DNA of 64,000 bases from Limnanthes douglasii subsp. nivea (lineage: Eukaryota; Streptophyta; Magnoliopsida; Brassicales; Limnanthaceae). A program made the translations under genes and the position numbers. The first letter of the stretch is position 1. Each line of letters opens with the position of its first letter. The stretch is taken from the NCBI GenBank assembly GCA_036936605.1, contig JAUPFV010000005.1, positions 186,866,958-186,930,957 on the forward strand, in the 5' to 3' direction. Under the pieces are notes generated by a model that saw only the letters and a program-made list of their open reading frames with translations, did not search any database and was not told the origin of the DNA. Shown piece after piece: positions 1 through 10,687 of this stretch.

Positions 1-760
1 CAAGATAAAAGAGTTATCAGATGAGATCGGTAAACTAGAGGCCCAGACATAGCAATTATCATTGGTAGAAACCAAATTCACTCACTTAAAGATCGAAGTA
101 TCTTATGTATTTGATTTATATAAGGCTTTGGTGAAAGAGCCTGTGAATTTAAATAAAGAAGCTCTTGCGGCGCTGAAAGAACAAATGCTCAAGGTTTCGG
201 CTAAACAAGCCAACAAAATCAAATATGTGATTGTCCTTGTTTTCCAGTAGAAATTTTCCGACTTACACCTCAAATATATGTGGAAGCTTTTACCATCTTA
301 ACAAAGGCATGCTGGAATGTCCCTTGAAGAAACAATGAGGAGATGGACAATGTGGAGGAAGAGCTTGAGGAATTGGGTAACATAGAGGAACAAAACCTTA
401 ATAATCATGTCAACATTAATATCGAACACCAATGATCCTTCATAAAATTAACATTCTACCTGGGAAAACCCTAATGTTCCTTCAGAAAATGACTTTTGCT
501 GCTAAACTTGTTCGTCTGCACTTCACTTTTGTATCGTCACTTTTATATCTCTCGGTGCGCTAGGGTAGAAGGTTGTATAATGTTGTTTTTTTAGACTAAA
601 GTCCTTCGTTTTTCAAGGCATCTTATCTTCACAAAAGTCTCGATGATTCCCATACAGTTACCTTAGTGAAAGTCTCCGACAAGTCAAGGCATTTTGTATC
701 TGTGTTTTTGGTCAATTAAGTCAAATGGCTCCGCTTTTATGCGCATTAACTTATTCTTTG
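1..760 (+). pseudogene. 3' tail of an antisense-ORF-type (Tat retrotransposon) reading frame, degenerate
   Basis: A lysine/leucine-rich, coiled-coil-like reading frame runs from base 1 to a stop at 248-250, with one stop near base 50. A short acidic stretch follows around 340-430. The 3' flank (about 580-720) repeats a phrase like 'actaaagtcctt...caaggcat', which also follows the antisense ORF near 36918-37000. This suggests the end of a third copy of that ORF family, on the plus strand. No catalytic domain is visible. The assignment rests on position of the coil, the acidic tail and the flank phrase, so it is tentative. Confidence 0.35.
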
Positions 761-2359
761 TTAATTTATATTGGACTCTTTCAGGTCTGGTTTAAATCAA
801 GTCTTAGTTAGACCTGTGGATGGTTCAAACTATGTTCTATTAAAAAAATCACTTTAATTCTGTTTAAGACTATTTTATCTTTGGTCCATTTTGAATACTT
901 TTATTTTTGCCCTATGTTGAACTCTTTTGTTTTCTAAGTACTTTGGATTATTTTGATTTTATTTTGTTCTGGAATCTTTTATGATGCACAAGGTTTTAAA
1001 TAAGGTGACCAGTCTATGTTGGTGTGCTTGATCTATATATTGTTTCTACCAAATATGGTTGAAAATTTTGAAAACTTATTACAAGGTTTCAAATAAGGTG
1101 ACTAGTTTAGCTATCAAGGTTAAATATTTTGATTGTATAGTTATTTATAAAAGGTTATTCTGAAAATTACAATATAAAAGTCTTATTATTACTAAAGAAA
1201 ATAACACTACTAGCTTGTAACTATAAGACTTAAGAATCTATAAGGTCAGCTTCAAATCATTTATTTTTCTTTTTCCTTCCGGGACTGACGAGGTTGTTCT
1301 AGGCACAAAAAATATCTAGTAAATAAAACCAATTTCTATGAACTGTATTGTTTTATACTTATTCCTTATTTGAGATGTCTCCTTCACATATAGAATCATT
1401 TTCTTACAGATATGTGATTGTAATGAAGAGTTGTGTTTATCTTATTGAGAAAATATGAATATGAATTTCGTAGAGAGTTGGTGGCAACCTCCGATGTAGG
1501 GACAAAAAATGAATGCATAAGGAGAGAATGGATAGCATCATTCATGCATTTAGGATTAAAGAAATAATAAATACCAACTTGTATACTAGAAAGTTTTGAA
1601 AAAACTTACTATTATGTAATTGTTGTATCCTAAAGAGAAATGAGGGTTTCTATCACTATTATGTTTTTGTTTAAAAAAATGTTCAAATCGAATTATAAAA
1701 AACTAATTCAGTTTTAATATTAAAAGAAAACAATAATATTTAATTTTATATTTGATACTATAGACAAACAAATACAAGCTCACATACTTTGCACATAACT
1801 TTTCAAGAACATATTAGAAATTTTCATAGACTTTTCTCAGCTTTCAATAATTTACTCAATGTTTTTTTTATGATTCTCTTTTCATCAATTATCGGATCAT
1901 CCAATTCTTTCAGTTTTTTCTTTTTAGTACAGATGTTGTCCATTATATATATATATATTCTTCAATGGAGTATGTATTAACATAAATATATAATATGCTC
2001 ATAATACCTAACCAAAACCATTGTACAAACTTATATTAGTGTCGATTATGGTTAAATAGTATACCAAGATTGAACTCATATAATGGCAGAACCTCTTGTG
2101 CCGAAACCAAACTCATAAAAAACCCGAATTCAATCTCTAGTCACTTTAAACTTATTTATCATATATTTACTATGGTCACGTTTGTTCAAATTAAATTTTA
2201 AAACATCATATGATAACTCAGCCTATTTAATATTGCATCTATCTAAATTACATCATATGAAAAACATTTTAATTTTAATTTTAAAATTTGATTTGTTCAA
2301 ATTTTTCTGATCATATATATATTAATAGTTTAAAAAATATTATTCATAGAACTAAAAGT
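761..2359. other. AT-rich intergenic DNA, no gene recognised
   Basis: Reading frames are short and A/T-driven. No RNA gene, transposon terminus or conserved motif was seen. Confidence 0.6.
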
Positions 2360-2900
2360 ATGAATTCAGGCGACCGTCCCCAAATAGTTGTGGTACATTG
2401 TAAATGAAAGAAACTCTTTAATCTCTTGTGATTTGATAAAATAAGAAAAATTAAAAATAATAACTCATGGAACATAAATCTATATTCATATCCCTTCTGT
2501 TCCTGGAGTAAAATCCTTTGGTTAATGTCTTTTGTTATGAGTATGTATAAGGCATCGATTGGTAACATGGAATCTACTTCATTTTGGTACGATTACTAAT
2601 TTTTCCTCGCCTTTCTGGTATCTCATTACGAGAAACATATTATTCATGATTCAAGGTTCGATAAAAGATTAAAAGTTTCTGACATCACAATAGATGGTTG
2701 ATATTGTTGACCTTCCCAGATTCAGTCGGGTATTAAAAGAAGATGTCACTATTTTCTTAAAATACAAGTTTAATTCACTATTTCCCCCATCATTTATTGA
2801 AAAGGATGATATTCATTGCGGAATTTTCAAAATTGGGAGTGTTAAGTTCACTATCAATGATATCTAACATAGAATTTATACATTTCACTCCATGTGTTTG
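2360..2900 (+). mobile_element. LINE fragment (3' part of RT ORF)
   Basis: With stops skipped, plus-strand translation follows the C-terminal half of the LINE ORF2 found in reverse at 3855-4640. Shared landmarks are a K-x-LW motif near 2380, a W-S-K-I / M-Y-K-A-S-I-G-N stretch near 2505-2565, an S-F-W-Y-D motif near 2580, and I-I-H-D-S-R near 2645. The frame is broken by stops and frameshifts, so this is an old, dead, 5'-truncated copy in the opposite orientation to the main LINE. Confidence 0.7.
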
Positions 2901-3298
2901 AAAAATTGGGTTGATATGGTACAAATATAGTATTTCACGTCACTTATTCATCATCTGGTTTGTTATTCTTGACAATTCATATATTCGAGATAAGCTTATA
3001 AGTTAGGACCTTAACTCATTTTCTGATTGATTAATTTGCAACTCTTGTGTTGATCCATTAATCATATCTTTCGAATTTATAAGCCTCAGAGTTGTTATAG
3101 TGATTCAACCTTTTTTTAAACCAATACTTATTTAATATATATTATTTTTATTTCAATTTGTATTTAGTGTGATGACAAAATTTTGTATAAAACTATTATA
3201 TATCATCAAGTATATTTCTAATATTGTATGAATCATATTTTTTTTCTCAAATTATTTAATATTTGTATTTAAAAAGTTATTATTTGAAGTTTGCACCC

Positions 3299-3322
3299 AT
3301 CAATTCAATGTAACTAACGTTA
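3299..3322. repeat. Target-site duplication, LINE 3' side
   Basis: The 24 bases match 8901-8924 at about 21 positions. The adjacent T-run at 3323-3330 is an A-run on the minus strand, as expected for a LINE poly(A) tail abutting the duplication. Confidence 0.7.
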
Positions 3323-3854
3323 TTTTTTTGTGTAAAAAACTTTAAATAAATAAAAAATAGTCCATACAAGAAACTTAAGGCATATTCTGAGGAGATACAA
3401 TCGGCAGATGTAAGCCGGATTACAAACATAATCATAAATAAATGAAAGGAAACATAGAATATCTCAAGAAATAAATTTGAGTGATAATCTAGGAGCTAAA
3501 AACTCTACGCAGTCAAAACTCGACCCTTCTACTGGAAAGAAGCTCCCGGAAAGTCCACCGCAAGTCTGCATCAAGAAGAGAACCAAAGAGGTAGAACTGC
3601 AAAATAAAGTAACTAGAATAAGTATATAGGTAAGCGTTTACGGTGGCCAACTAATCTTGGTGCCTTGAAATCTATACCAAAGATCCGAGCCAATTTGGTA
3701 AGAAACAATGGAGGAATTTGCCGGAGGGGAACAAAAAATTCTTGAATTCCTCTCCTTCCAGACGTGATAAATAATCGCGCCGAAGCGAGAGCTCCAAATA
3801 TGAAGGTTTCAAGTATGAGACCAATTTGATGCTTTATTAACCCAAGATAGCCAG

Positions 3855-6800
3855 TTAGAAGGAGAAAACAAATCCCAGTTTAGCACAGGTATTCATCCAT
3901 ATACTCTGGGTGAAACTACAGTCAAAGAGAAGGTGAGCTATAGTTTCAGGGGCAGAGTTGCATAAGGCACAATCAGGCGGGGTATGAATACCCCAACTGA
4001 GTAATTTTTCCCTCGTAGAAAGTTTTCCTTGGATTGCAAGCCATAAAATAAAGGAGTGACGGGGAATATTGTATTTATTCCATACTAACCCGGCCCACCC
4101 CACGATAGGGGGCGGGCGCACGAATTGCATTTTAGGTATCATTGATAGTGAACTTTGAGCATCCAGCCTTCGCAGTCTAATAAATGATGTCCATTGCGAC
4201 GATGTTGGGAGGCGGGAGAGTGTTGATGAGTCTGTTGATCTCCAAGAGGTTTGATTTGCTTCTTGCTCGAGCGGATCTGACATTTGAAGGCCAGTTCCAA
4301 GAGCCATCGAGGATGATATCGGAGACTTTGAGGTGTTTTCGAGTCTGGAATCATCAATGATATCGGTACCGTAATGTTGGACAAGTGAGGTGGGAAGGAG
4401 CCATGGATCAAACCAGAAGGAAGCGCTTGTCCCATTGCCAATGGCCATTCTGTACATATTTCTTGCCAGAGGGCGAAAACAAATAATTTTCCTCCAAATC
4501 CAGGAGGGAGAGGACCTAATAGGGAGATCCCAAAAATTATTGTTTTTTATTAATTCGGTTTTAGTCCAATCACTCCAGATCGAGTGTTCATTATTACTGA
4601 TAATAGACCAAAGATGCTTGTGGACAGCCGCCTGATTCAAGATTTTAAGTCTAGGATCCCAAGGCCGCCCTTCTTTGTGGGAGAGGTGATGTTAGACCAA
4701 GCGAATTTCACCCCATGGATTTTCATAGCGGATCCCGACCAAAGGAAACGACGGAGGTACTGGTTAAGCTCTTTAATGATCCTAGAAGGAAGTATAAAGA
4801 TGGAGGGTCAGTAAACTTGTCCAGCGAATAAGACAGATTTAATGAGCTGGAGTCTGCCCGCATAGGACAAATGCTTGGAAGTCCAAGAGTCGATCCTAGC
4901 GGTAATCTTATGAAGAAGAGGACGACAGTCTGTGTGGGTAAGACGACCCGTGAGAAGAGGAACTCTCATATATTTAACTGGGAGAGAACATTCTAAGAAC
5001 CCTATAGTAGAAAGAAGCTCAGTGCGGAGAGGTTCATTAATGCTAGAGAGGAAAATGTGACTTTTAGATGGATTAACTTTGAGGCCAGAAAGAGAATAGA
5101 AATCATCTAGAGCCTCTTCGATGAGGGAAAGGGAGTTGACATCTACATGACAAAAAACCATACGGTCATCAGCAAAACAAAGGTTCGTGATTTTGAGCTT
5201 ATGACATTTCCAGTGGAATTTGAAATTTTTATCATTACTCTTCACCTTAAGGCCCTTTTTAACTTTGAAATTACCATACAAGTCACCATTGATGTTGACG
5301 GAAAAAGAGGGGGTGGAGATGCAGTTGATGATCCAAATGATCATATTTTCAGGGAAACTCATAGACACGAGAATATCAAGGATGAGGTGTCATTGAACGT
5401 TGTCGAAAGCCTTTAATAAGATCTATCTTAAGGGCAACACGTTTACCATTTTTTTTTGGAATGGTAACCTTTAAGAAGTTCTTAGGAGAGAAGGATATTG
5501 TCTGAAATGTTCCTACCCGAGATGAAAGCCGATTGAGAGTTATCAATCAGGTAAGAAAAGGAATCCTTAATTCTATTAGCTAAGATTTTAGAGATGATTT
5601 TGTAAACGAAATTATAGAGAGAAATCGGTCTAAAATCAGCAGCCTCGGAAGGGGAGTACTTTTGGGGGATTAGGGCAATGGAAGTGGAGTTCCAAGAGGG
5701 ATTAATTTTCCTGGATTGAAAAAATTCAAGAGCACCATTACAGATATCATCCCCAACAACATTCCATGAGGTTTTAAAGAAATAAGAGTTAAAAACCATC
5801 AGGACCAGGAGAATTTTCACTATCAATGTTGAAAAGGGTCGATATGATCTCACTGCTAATAATCTCATGGACCAAAGAGGTCTTATCAGATTCATTAACT
5901 TTAGAGGAGATGAGAGATGCTACTTTTTCCAACCCCGGAGAACCAGAAGGGTGCTGGCTACCGATGGAATTTTCAAAGTATCTCACAAAGACCTTAGAAA
6001 CACTAGCAGGAGATGAGACAGAAATGCCAAAGTCATTATTAATAGAGATAATTTTATTTCGAAATAGACGAGTTTTAATACTGTTGTAAAAAACTGGTAT
6101 TTTTATCACCCAGCTTGATCCAGTTTTCTCTTGATTTTTGTTAAAGGAAGGATTCTTCGGCACGATTAGGAAGATGAAAGTCGTAGAAGCTTCGACTTTC
6201 TTGGTATCCAGAAAAGGGTTGAGGGGATCATTTGCAAGATCTGATTGGGCATTAAAGAGTATACTTTAGGCTTGAGTTACCATAATATTAATGTCGCTAT
6301 ACTCTTTTTGGTTGAGATTGGTAAGGTCGTGTTGAAGCCGATTGAGCTTGTCAGAGACACGACTCATACCAGAAGATGAAATAAGAAGGTTCCAGCTGGT
6401 GGACACGAGTTTTTGAACTGGGGGTGGGACTGCCACATGTTAAATAATTTGAAGGGTTTCTTACGCCTTTGACGAGGAAGCCTTAGGTTTAGAGTGACGG
6501 TGGTATGGTCAGAGGAGCGAAGAAACCCAAAATGAGCAAAAGACATAGGAAAGAGATTATCCTATTCAGGATTGACTAGGACACGATCAATTTTAGAGAG
6601 CATGGGGCGGGACGGTTGCTTGTTGATCCAAGAGAATTTGAATCCAGTGGATCTAAGGTCACTGAGCTCACTAAGATAACAACAGTTATTGAATTCATCA
6701 ATAGCAGAGTACCAGGCTTCAGAAGAGCCTAATCGCTTCATCGGGTGACGAATGGAAATATAATCCCCCAAGACAGCCCAGGGAATTCCCTGACTGAGAT

Positions 6801-7185
6801 TAGAGATGGACATTAAATTCTTCCAAAGAGGAATACGATCATGGGCCTCATTAAAAGCATAAATATTAGTGAAGTTAAAAGAGGCATTGAAGTTATGATA
6901 TTTGGCCGAACAATGGATGAACTGGGGCGATTGGAAGATCCTAGAGACAGATATAACACTGGGGTTCCAGATAATCCAAATTCTACCAAGGAGGTGGGAG
7001 GAATGGTTGGTGATAACATGCCAAAAAGGTGCAATATGCCTAAGAATAGGGTCAACTTTAACATGCTGAACTTTAGTTTCAACTAAAATTAACAGAGAGA
7101 TACTATTACTAATAATAAAATAGGTAACATACTTTTGTCTGATAGGATCATTAAGACCTCTCACATTCCAATAAGCAATATTCAT
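3855..7185 (-). pseudogene. LINE ORF2: endonuclease / reverse transcriptase / zf-RVT, disrupted
   Basis: The ATG at 7183-7185 opens with M-N-I-A-Y-W-N-V-R-G-L-N, typical of the plant L1 apurinic-like endonuclease. Further endonuclease signatures are V-E-T-K (about residue 35), W-A-V-L-G-D, and S-D-H-T-T-V near 6500. RT follows: S-P-G-P-D-G-F near 5800, A-D-F-R-P-I-S-L near 5630, S-A-F-I-S-G-R near 5520, and the catalytic F-A-D-D near 5165. The C-terminal zf-RVT region contains a W-L-A-I-Q-G-K-L-S-T-R-E motif followed by C-A-L-C near 3960. The frame is broken near 6560, 6180, 5790 and 5440. The R-Q-G-D-P-L-S-P block expected before F-A-D-D is missing, so RT could not work even with frames repaired. 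Function in life would be target-primed reverse transcription of the LINE RNA. Confidence 0.88.
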
Positions 7186-7207
7186 GAGGAAGTAGACTTA
7201 CAGTGCA

Positions 7208-7560
7208 TCAGATGATGATCCTGTCGGAGGACTCCTTGGCTCCTGTGGAGCGAAGCCTTTTAGGAGGCGAGTCAACCTCCTCTCTGATGTCATTCTCCTT
7301 GGTCTCTGGCAAAGGGGCAAGATGATGTCCGACGAGTAACTCTGGATCCATCTCGAAAGGGTCTGACTCCTCAGAGGACTGGATCTGGGTACTCCTGGAA
7401 AGGCCTTTTTAGGGCTTGATTTATTCGCGGAATGGATATGCCGGTTTGCGATCGAGGTGATGAGATTTCGGTGGTTGAAGGCTTCCTCCGATAAGTTTCT
7501 TTATGTTGATTTTTCTCCCGGACGAGCTGAAATTTTTCATAAAAGGAAACTCTATTTCCC
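7208..7560 (-). pseudogene. LINE ORF1 (nucleic-acid-binding protein), C-terminal end
   Basis: On the minus strand an open frame from about 7560 to 7380 reads into a basic, S/T/P-rich tail. After a one-base shift it continues in another frame through an acidic stretch and a P-P-K-R-L-R motif to a TGA at 7208-7210, only 22 bp before the ORF2 ATG. Position and composition fit the C-terminus of a plant LINE ORF1. The N-terminal DUF4283 and zinc-knuckle parts were not found. Confidence 0.55.
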
Positions 7561-7619
7561 GAACAAAATTGTTTGGGACTAATATGGAATTAAAGAAACA
7601 AATATAAGGCGTTTGAATA

Positions 7620-8700
7620 TAAATTAGTAATTAAATAATTAAACACCCGAAATTTAAACCAAATAAGAATGGTTTATCCAAAATCATAAAGCCATAAAAG
7701 AAGGCCCACTGTTAAGGCTAAGAAAATACTGATGCCTTTTGAAACCCTGGCTCACCCGAGTTTTAAGCTAGAGTCTTCTTTCTAGAGGTTGCGGTCGTGC
7801 ATTCCACAGTTCCAAAGATTATGAAGTACTTCGTGGCTATAGAAGCGCGTCATACCGATTTCCAACTTAAAGCAGCGACACAAGAGATGGAAAAGGGGAC
7901 TATGTCGTTCAGCATGAGAGAGAAAACGGGCCGTAAAGTATCCAACCGACAAAGGGTAGAGACGGCCAGAGGAGGCCGCATCCGGCGTCGATAGCGTGAT
8001 AAAGCGACAGACGAGCAGGTGTAAGGAACTTAATGACTCTGATGGTGCTGCCAAGACTTTCAGTACAACTCTGATTAACCAAAGACGTGATCCCACCGAA
8101 GTTCGTTGAATACGTCGTCATGAAGAATTTGGCCGACGGAGACTGTCTGGCGTAAAACACCCTAATGCAGATCGGGAACTCAATGAATTTGCAGGTGGGA
8201 ATCGACATGGATGCGTCATGATCGGAGATCCTTTCACGGTGGTTCCCATCCTCGCTTGGCTTCATCATATTTCGGATCTCGATGTTCGCCAAGCAACACT
8301 TTTCTGGCGTTGCTCCTCCCACAATCGGAGACCATTGCATTGACGAGGACGGCAACCGAGTTCAATATACAGACAAGATTGGTGCTGAAATCGTCGACAA
8401 AAGGCCATCGTCAATGGGATACGTGCTCTGTCGGAAAAAATCCACAAAATGGATCTGTAAAAAAGAATGAGCCAGGTCGGCAAACTGGATCTAAACTCCG
8501 GTAACAAGAGCGGAGTTGCAGAGGAGATCGTCCAGGAAAATGGTAGACGCTATGGTGATGGATAACGGTTGAGCGACGGTTATCTTCGTGTGTCAGATTG
8601 ACAGGACACACCATTCCAGCATGAAAAAGGAGGCATGGCACATTGCTGCACATTGAAAGAAATTTTTTCCTCTTACAAACTATAAAACTTAAAGGAGGAG
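7620..8700 (-). other. GC-richer 5' part of the LINE insertion, content unresolved
   Basis: The block at about 7780-8660 has clearly more G and C than its surroundings. Long readings exist on both strands; the longest, on the minus strand, runs from about 8580 to 7907 with two stops. None matches a family I recognise. Its position between the LINE's upstream target duplication and ORF1 end suggests LINE 5' UTR plus ORF1 N-terminus, but a separate insertion cannot be excluded. Confidence 0.4.
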
Positions 8701-8900
8701 GTTCAGAAAACCGACGCTAAAAATCAATGAAAATTTTAGAAAAAAAAAATAACGATGGTGGAAAGATTTGAAAAAAAATTAAAAAGAGAGGAGAGTTTCT
8801 CTCTTTAAATAGCCCTTACCCTTTCAGTATATACAAAATTATTCTAAAATAAATTGAACTTAACTAAAATAAATTAGGGATATATAAAAAATATTATAAA

Positions 8901-8924
8901 ATCAATTCAACGTAACTAATGATA
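8901..8924. repeat. Target-site duplication, LINE 5' side
   Basis: Direct repeat of 3299-3322 with about three mismatches. A weaker third version lies just inside, near 8855-8872. Confidence 0.7.
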
Positions 8925-9767
8925 ATAGAAATATATAAGGAATCGATCTTCTCCTTCATTTTACCACTATAATCAAAGCATGAAATTCTCACTCAAATCT
9001 CCAGAATGTCATTTTCGCTTCTTTTTTCCTTACTTCTAAATGAGTGAATTTGATCATCCAACTTGTATGGTTACTAAGTAACTATATAGATGCTCTTTTA
9101 ATTTGTTTCACAATGTCCTATTCATAACTCTTTCAAACACACTCACAAGTCACAATGAACAAAGTAATACAACAAATTGAAAACATTTATTCTTTTAGTA
9201 TTTTCAAAAAAATAAAATCATTTAAAAGATCTATGTGGCCCTATTGATTTAGTTGACACATCATTCTGGTAGGCTCTTGTCTAGTGACACCAAAATCGTG
9301 ATATTTAAATCTACACTAGTTTTGATGTTATAAATAACGATTTTAAAAAAAACTATATTAGTGGTATTTTTACTCTATTTTTCATGTTTCTTCCCTAGTT
9401 TTTATATTTTAAAATTTTGTAGGTTTGTTTTCCGCATGTGCCATTGGTTACCCGACAGTAATATTTTTGGTTTTTTTATTTTTTGTTAATAATAATTTTT
9501 TTATTAGAATTTCGTGTTAGAAAATAGAAAATATATTATTGATAAAAAATTGAATGCTAAATACAGACAAAAATTTATTATTTAAGATGTCATGGGTCGA
9601 TTTTTTGACAATTACGCTAAGAAATTAAACATAAATGGATAAATCGACTTCACAAAAAATATAATAAATATAATAAAGAAGTGTTTGGGAGCTAAGACTT
9701 TGGATCAATTTTTTTACTGTTATGGATCGATTCGTCCCATTAAGATGACCACGTAACTTTTTTCCTA

Positions 9768-9774
<7 letters not shown>
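8925..9774. other. AT-rich intergenic DNA, no gene recognised
   Basis: No sustained frame, transposon end or RNA gene seen. Confidence 0.6.

Positions 9775-9811
<37 letters not shown>
9775..9811. repeat. (TA)n microsatellite
   Basis: Uninterrupted TA dinucleotides for about 37 bp. Confidence 0.95.
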
Positions 9812-9817
<6 letters not shown>

Positions 9818-9843
9818 AATTTTAAAAAATTATGATAAACTAA

Positions 9844-9986
9844 TACTCTTTCCGTCTCAAAATACTTGTCGAGGAAATATTTTTTGTCCCACAATACTTC
9901 TTTTTTCTACTTTTTATGAAAAAAAGGTATAATTATGAACCCGTGCATAACCTTAAAACGACATATATTTTGGGACAAAGGGAGTA
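9844..9986. mobile_element. Stowaway-like MITE (Tc1/mariner type)
   Basis: Inverted ends begin 'tactctttccgtctcaaaat' at 9844 and end 'attttgggacaaagggagta' at 9986. The arms pair at about 17 of 21 positions and carry the 'CTCCCTCCGTCCCAAAAT'-type terminus common in plant Stowaway MITEs, with TA at both outer edges. The element is 143 bp and has no coding capacity. Confidence 0.8.
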
Positions 9987-10004
9987 TATATGTCTACTAA
10001 AATC

Positions 10005-10030
10005 ACCGACTCGACTCTTAACGAGTCGGT
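10005..10030. repeat. Perfect 9-bp hairpin
   Basis: Arms accgactcg (10005-10013) and cgagtcggt (10022-10030) with an 8-nt loop. It lies 19 bp beyond the MITE. No downstream T-run makes a terminator reading convincing. Confidence 0.5.
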
Positions 10031-10687
10031 CTTAGTCCATAGTATTTGACTTGCTTCGTTTAGCGGTCTAAATTCGACCTTAAGATAGTTTACCGAATCG
10101 ATCTAATATGAAACCCGGACCTATCCGATAACCGGATTAGAAGACAACAACCTCCTGAGTAAAACAAAAAAGAAGTAAACAAATTAAGTTAGAACACCGG
10201 AGTTAAAAATTAACTGATTTTAAATAGAGAATCAAAAATACGTTTTTTCTTTTTATCTTAAATATAATAAATGATAACATCAAAACAAATCTACCGTATA
10301 GATGTGAGCTCGATAAAGATCAATTAAAAACTTCGGAACTAAAATATCCTATTGAAATAATGCCGATACTTATCCACGCACAAACCACAAATCCCAAATA
10401 TATTTAAAGTATAATAATGAAAAATGTAAATAACTTTAACTATTCCATGATTTGTTATTACATCAAGATGCAAGCAAACTTTAGGCTAAAAGAAGAATAA
10501 AAAATTTCCTCCGTCCAAAAACAAGAATTGTGTTTGGCTCAAATATATTACCACCTTTATAAAAAGCCAAATACATTTACAAAAGACACAAACAAGAGGA
10601 AATACTTTAATCTCCCATTAAACACTAACCAGAAAAAAAGATCTACACAAAAAACTTTTCAACTTTCCAATTATTGTTTTTGTCTAC
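10031..10687. other. AT-rich region downstream of the HLS1-like gene
   Basis: It must hold the 3' UTR and polyadenylation region of the minus-strand gene. No canonical signal stands out. A 'cctccgtcc' phrase at 10508-10516 recalls MITE ends but has no partner arm. Confidence 0.5.

Larger units (their letters stand above)
3323..8900 (-). mobile_element. L1-like non-LTR retrotransposon (LINE), near full length, defective
   Basis: Limits are set by the imperfect 24-bp direct repeats at 3299-3322 and 8901-8924. Reading on the minus strand the order is: a GC-richer block (7780-8660), the C-terminal end of ORF1 (stop 7208-7210), ORF2 starting at 7185 with endonuclease and RT, then a 3' UTR ending in a short A-run near 3323. 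This gene order and terminal structure is that of plant L1-clade LINEs. ORF2 is split into at least five frames, so the copy is inactive. Confidence 0.85.

Noticed and set aside
3855..4814. Plus-strand and alternate-frame ORFs overlapping the LINE ORF2 (for example 4390-4635, 4584-4814, 4139-4441)
   Set aside because: They are shadows of the minus-strand RT frame, which carries the recognisable motifs.
7782..8653. Several 60-150-codon ORFs on both strands
   Set aside because: They overlap one another, several start at non-ATG codons, and none shows a known motif; kept only as an unresolved block of the LINE.
10005..10030. Hairpin as a transcription terminator
   Set aside because: Rho-independent terminators do not apply to nuclear pol II genes, and there is no T-run after it.
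10505..10640. Second Stowaway-like MITE beginning 'cctccgtcc'
   Set aside because: No inverted partner end was found.
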